Assembly: GCA_021823365.1 (NCBI GenBank)
Contig: JAKAOD010000111.1
Coordinates: 1-8,472 of the forward strand
From: Actinomycetes bacterium
GTDB taxonomy: Bacteria > Actinomycetota > Acidimicrobiia > Acidimicrobiales > Bog-793
DNA: 8,472 bases
Direction of reading: 5' to 3'
In this document: in pieces, positions 6,774 to 8,472 of the stretch
Numbering within the stretch: the first letter of the stretch is position 1
Layout of the letters: the number at the start of each line of letters is the position of its first letter
Made by a program: the position numbers and the translations under genes
Notes under the pieces: model-generated
Database searches by the model: none
Told to the model about the DNA's origin: nothing
Seen by the model: the letters and a program-made list of their open reading frames with translations, nothing else

Positions 6774-6785
6774 CCGGCGCGCCGG
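6774..6785. repeat. 12-bp perfect palindrome in alr-glycosylase gap
   Basis: CCGGCGCGCCGG is an exact palindrome without a spacer, so it is unlikely to act as an RNA hairpin. It is centred about 44 bases before the proposed transcription start of the glycosylase gene, a position compatible with a regulator site. Chance occurrence is quite possible because only G and C are used. Confidence 0.2.
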
Positions 6786-6811
6786 CTCGCTCGCCTGGCC
6801 CGGGGCCGCTC

Positions 6812-6817
6812 TACGAT
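6812..6817 (+). promoter_or_regulatory. Probable -10 box of a leaderless promoter for the glycosylase-tsaE-tsaB unit
   Basis: TACGAT matches TANNNT and ends 6 bases before the GTG start of the glycosylase, the same geometry as the box before glmS. It is one of the few A/T-containing patches in the gap. No Shine-Dalgarno precedes the GTG, as expected for a leaderless message. No clear -35 hexamer is visible. Confidence 0.55.
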
Positions 6818-6823
6818 CGGCTG

Positions 6824-7396
6824 GTGCCCAGCCTCGAGGAGCTCGCGGCCGAGGCGGCCGGCTGCACCCGCTGCCGCCTCGCCGGCGGGCGGACGCAGGT
6901 GGTGTTCGGGATGGGAGATCCGGCCGCCGAGCTGATGTTCGTCGGCGAGGGTCCGGGAGCCGAGGAGGACCGTCAGGGCCTTCCCTTCGTCGGCCGCTCG
7001 GGCCAGCTGCTCGACCGGCTTCTGTTCGAGGAGCTCGGCTGGACCCGGGAGCGCTGCTACATCGCCAACGTCACGAAGTGCCGCCCGCCGAACAACCGGG
7101 ACCCGCTGCCGGACGAGGTCGAGGCCTGCAGCCCGTACCTCGCCGAGCAGCTGGAGATCATCGACCCGAAGGTCGTCGTCACGCTCGGCAACTTCGCCGC
7201 TCGACTGCTCCTCAAGACGAGCGAGGGGGTGACACGCCTCCGGGGGCGGTCGTACCCGTTCCGACGGGGCGTACTCGTGCCGACGTTCCACCCCGCGGCT
7301 GGCTTGCGCGGCGGAGGCGTGATCGTCGCCCAGATGCGTGCCGACCTCGTGCGTGCGAAGGCCGCCCTCGCCAAGGTGGACCTCCGCCGTGCCTGA
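6824..7396 (+). CDS. udg: Uracil-DNA glycosylase, family 4 type (4Fe-4S)
   Basis: This enzyme would remove uracil, produced by cytosine deamination or misincorporation, from DNA as the first step of base excision repair. The protein has 190 residues, in the usual range for the short Fe-S type. Four cysteines fit the cluster ligands: Cys14 and Cys17 (GCTRC), Cys86 (TKCRPPNNRDP) and Cys102 (EACSPYL). The active-site motif A is GEGPGAEEDRQGLPFVG (41-57), with Glu48 at the position typical of family 4 GEAPG-x-EED enzymes, followed by NVTKCRPPNNR (82-92), and the C-terminal motif is PTFHPAAGLR (153-162) with His156. The GTG at 6824 is chosen from the leaderless promoter spacing and because only 13 residues precede the first cysteine, as in homologues. 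It overlaps tsaE by 8 bases. Family 5 enzymes and the SPO1 polymerase-like relatives share the fold, but motif A and the HPA motif favour family 4. Confidence 0.93.
   Translation: MPSLEELAAEAAGCTRCRLAGGRTQVVFGMGDPAAELMFVGEGPGAEEDRQGLPFVGRSGQLLDRLLFEELGWTRERCYIANVTKCRPPNNRDPLPDEVEACSPYLAEQLEIIDPKVVVTLGNFAARLLLKTSEGVTRLRGRSYPFRRGVLVPTFHPAAGLRGGGVIVAQMRADLVRAKAALAKVDLRRA
7373..7379 (+). promoter_or_regulatory. Shine-Dalgarno for tsaE inside the glycosylase gene
   Basis: AAGGTGG ends 9 bases before the GTG at 7389 and lies in the last codons of the glycosylase gene. It supports the short tsaE start over the longer open frame from 7338. Confidence 0.5.
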
Positions 7397-7910
7397 CGAC
7401 GCCCCGGGCCGCCCGGTCCTCGTCCGGAGCGGCTCGGCCGCCGAGACCGCCGCCGTCGGCGCGGCGCTGGCCGAGGTCGTCGAGGCTGGCGACGTCGTCC
7501 TGCTCTCCGGGCCGCTCGGCGCGGGCAAGACGACGCTCGTGAAGGGCCTCGTCGCCGCGCTCGGCGACCAGGAGCCGGTGACGAGCCCGACGTTCACGCT
7601 GGTGCGGACCTACTCGACGCGCCCGCCGATCGCGCACGTCGACTGCTGGCGCCTCGACGACCCGAGCGAGGTCGCCGAGCTCGGGATCGAGGAGGTCCTC
7701 GACGAGGGCGGAATCGCCGTCGTCGAGTGGGGCGAGATCGCCGCGCCCCTGATCGGTCGCGACGCCCTCTCCGTCGAGCTGCGCCCGGTCGGGACCGACG
7801 GGGAGCCGGACGCACGCGACGTCACGCTGAGCGCCTCCGGACCGCGCTCGGCCGAGCGGCTCGAGCGCCTCGCCGGGCGGCTTGCCTCATCAGGGTTTCG
7901 CCGGCGATGA
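7389..7910 (+). CDS. tsaE: tRNA threonylcarbamoyladenosine biosynthesis ATPase TsaE
   Basis: TsaE is a P-loop ATPase that works with TsaB and TsaD to transfer threonylcarbamoyl to A37 of ANN-decoding tRNAs (t6A). The protein has 173 residues, slightly longer than the ~150-160 of many homologues. Visible motifs are the Walker A GPLGAGKTT (41-49), VTSPTFTLV (64-72), the AHVDCWRLDD strand (82-91) with the conserved His-x-Asp, EVAELGIEEVL (94-104) and VVEWGE (111-116). The stretch 131-150 after the core is charged and variable. The GTG at 7389 is chosen because of the ribosome site at 7373-7379 and because residues 11-20 already begin the family's LVRSGSAAET region; an in-frame ATG at 7338 would add 17 residues that only read glycosylase codons in another frame. 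It overlaps the glycosylase by 8 bases and tsaB by 4. Confidence 0.94.
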   Translation: MPDDAPGRPVLVRSGSAAETAAVGAALAEVVEAGDVVLLSGPLGAGKTTLVKGLVAALGDQEPVTSPTFTLVRTYSTRPPIAHVDCWRLDDPSEVAELGIEEVLDEGGIAVVEWGEIAAPLIGRDALSVELRPVGTDGEPDARDVTLSASGPRSAERLERLAGRLASSGFRRR

Positions 7911-8472
7911 TCCTGCTCGCCCTCGAGAGCGCGACCGTCGAGGTCGGCGCGGCCTTCGCCGGTGAAGGCGGCGTTCTCGCCACCTTCACCACCCGGCCGG
8001 GGCGGCGCCACGTCGAGACGCTGCACTCGGCGGTGTCCTCCGCCGCGGCGCTCGCCTCGGTCCCGCTCGACGAGGTCGGCGCCATCGCCGTCGACGTCGG
8101 ACCGGGCCTGTTCACCGGGATCCGTGTCGGCATCGCGGCGGCCAAGGGGTTCGCCCTCGCCCTCGGCGTGCCGACGATCGGCTGCACGAGCCTGGAGGTG
8201 CTCGCCCACGCGGCGCGCTGGTGCGGGCCGGGCGCGGTGCCGGTCGTCGACATGCGCCGCGGGGAGGTCGCCTGGCAGGCGGGCGGCGGCGTCCGGGTCG
8301 GCGGGATCGAGGCGCTCGCGGCTGAGCTGGCGACGCTCGGCCCCCCCGCGCTGCTCGTCGGCGACGGCGCCCGCCGCCATCGTGCCGCCATCGTGGACGC
8401 CGTCGCGGCGCTCGGCGGCCCGCCGCCACGCATCGCCGGCGACGAGCTCGGCGCGCCGCCGGTCAGATCGGA
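7907..8472 (+). CDS. tsaB: tRNA threonylcarbamoyladenosine biosynthesis protein TsaB, 5' part (3' end outside window)
   Basis: TsaB is an inactive relative of TsaD (ASKHA fold) that forms the scaffold partner of TsaD in t6A synthesis. Translating from the ATG at 7907 gives 188 residues with no stop before the window edge; whole proteins are commonly about 210-240, so a short C-terminal part is missing. The start MILLALESATVEVG corresponds to the usual LxxDTST opening, with Glu-Ser-Ala-Thr instead of Asp-Thr-Ser-Thr. RRHVETLHSAV (33-43) matches the HSE-type helix, and the diagnostic VDVGPGLFTGIRVGIAAAKG (62-81) is clear, followed by GVPTIGCTSLEVLAHA (87-102). The ATG overlaps the tsaE stop (ATGA). 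A weak AGGG lies at 7892-7895. TsaD and perhaps rimI would be expected downstream by common gene order. Identification rests mainly on the GPGLFTGIRVG motif and the tsaE neighbour. Confidence 0.93.
   Translation, partial: MILLALESATVEVGAAFAGEGGVLATFTTRPGRRHVETLHSAVSSAAALASVPLDEVGAIAVDVGPGLFTGIRVGIAAAKGFALALGVPTIGCTSLEVLAHAARWCGPGAVPVVDMRRGEVAWQAGGGVRVGGIEALAAELATLGPPALLVGDGARRHRAAIVDAVAALGGPPPRIAGDELGAPPVRS

Noticed and set aside
1..8472. Mobile elements, CRISPR arrays, tRNA or rRNA genes, defence or secondary-metabolite systems
   Set aside because: All space is taken by eight housekeeping genes and two short gaps; no transposase, integrase, regular spaced repeats or structural RNA signature was seen.

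Overview
This window looks like ordinary chromosomal DNA from a very GC-rich bacterium (clearly above 70% GC by eye, with codon third positions almost all G or C). Gene content, gene order and protein style (for example the S9 C-terminus, the TsaB motif DVGPGLFTGIRVG and a fused Nnr protein) suggest an actinobacterium, most likely Acidimicrobiia or a close deep lineage. That placement is inferred from pattern recognition, not from a database search. All eight genes are on the + strand and almost no space is non-coding.

Layout. Positions 1-303 hold the 3' part of rpsI (ribosomal protein S9), followed after 5 bases by glmM (phosphoglucosamine mutase, 309-1673). A 112-base gap then carries three hairpins in a row and a probable leaderless promoter. 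Next comes a tightly overlapped group: glmS (1786-3633), acpS (3630-3995), a fused NAD(P)HX epimerase/dehydratase, nnr (3992-5491), and alr (alanine racemase, 5488-6747). Each of these genes starts inside the stop codon of the previous one, with 4-base GTGA or ATGA overlaps. A 76-base gap follows, with a hairpin, a 12-bp palindrome and a second probable leaderless promoter of the same geometry. The last group is a family 4 type Fe-S uracil-DNA glycosylase (6824-7396), tsaE (7389-7910) and tsaB (7907 to the window end, truncated).

How the genes fit together. GlmS and GlmM are consecutive steps from fructose-6-phosphate to glucosamine-1-phosphate, the precursor of UDP-GlcNAc for peptidoglycan. 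Alr supplies D-alanine for the same polymer. AcpS activates acyl carrier protein for lipid synthesis, and Nnr repairs damaged NAD(P)H. TsaE and TsaB belong to the machinery that makes the t6A37 modification of ANN-decoding tRNAs. The glycosylase removes uracil from DNA and sits between alr and tsaE.

I found no mobile element, CRISPR array, RNA gene or clearly new system. The points most worth a second look are the two matching leaderless promoters, the tandem hairpins before glmS, the glycosylase placed in the alr-tsaE junction, an Ala/Gly/Pro-rich insertion in alanine racemase, and small departures from family motifs in Nnr and GlmM.
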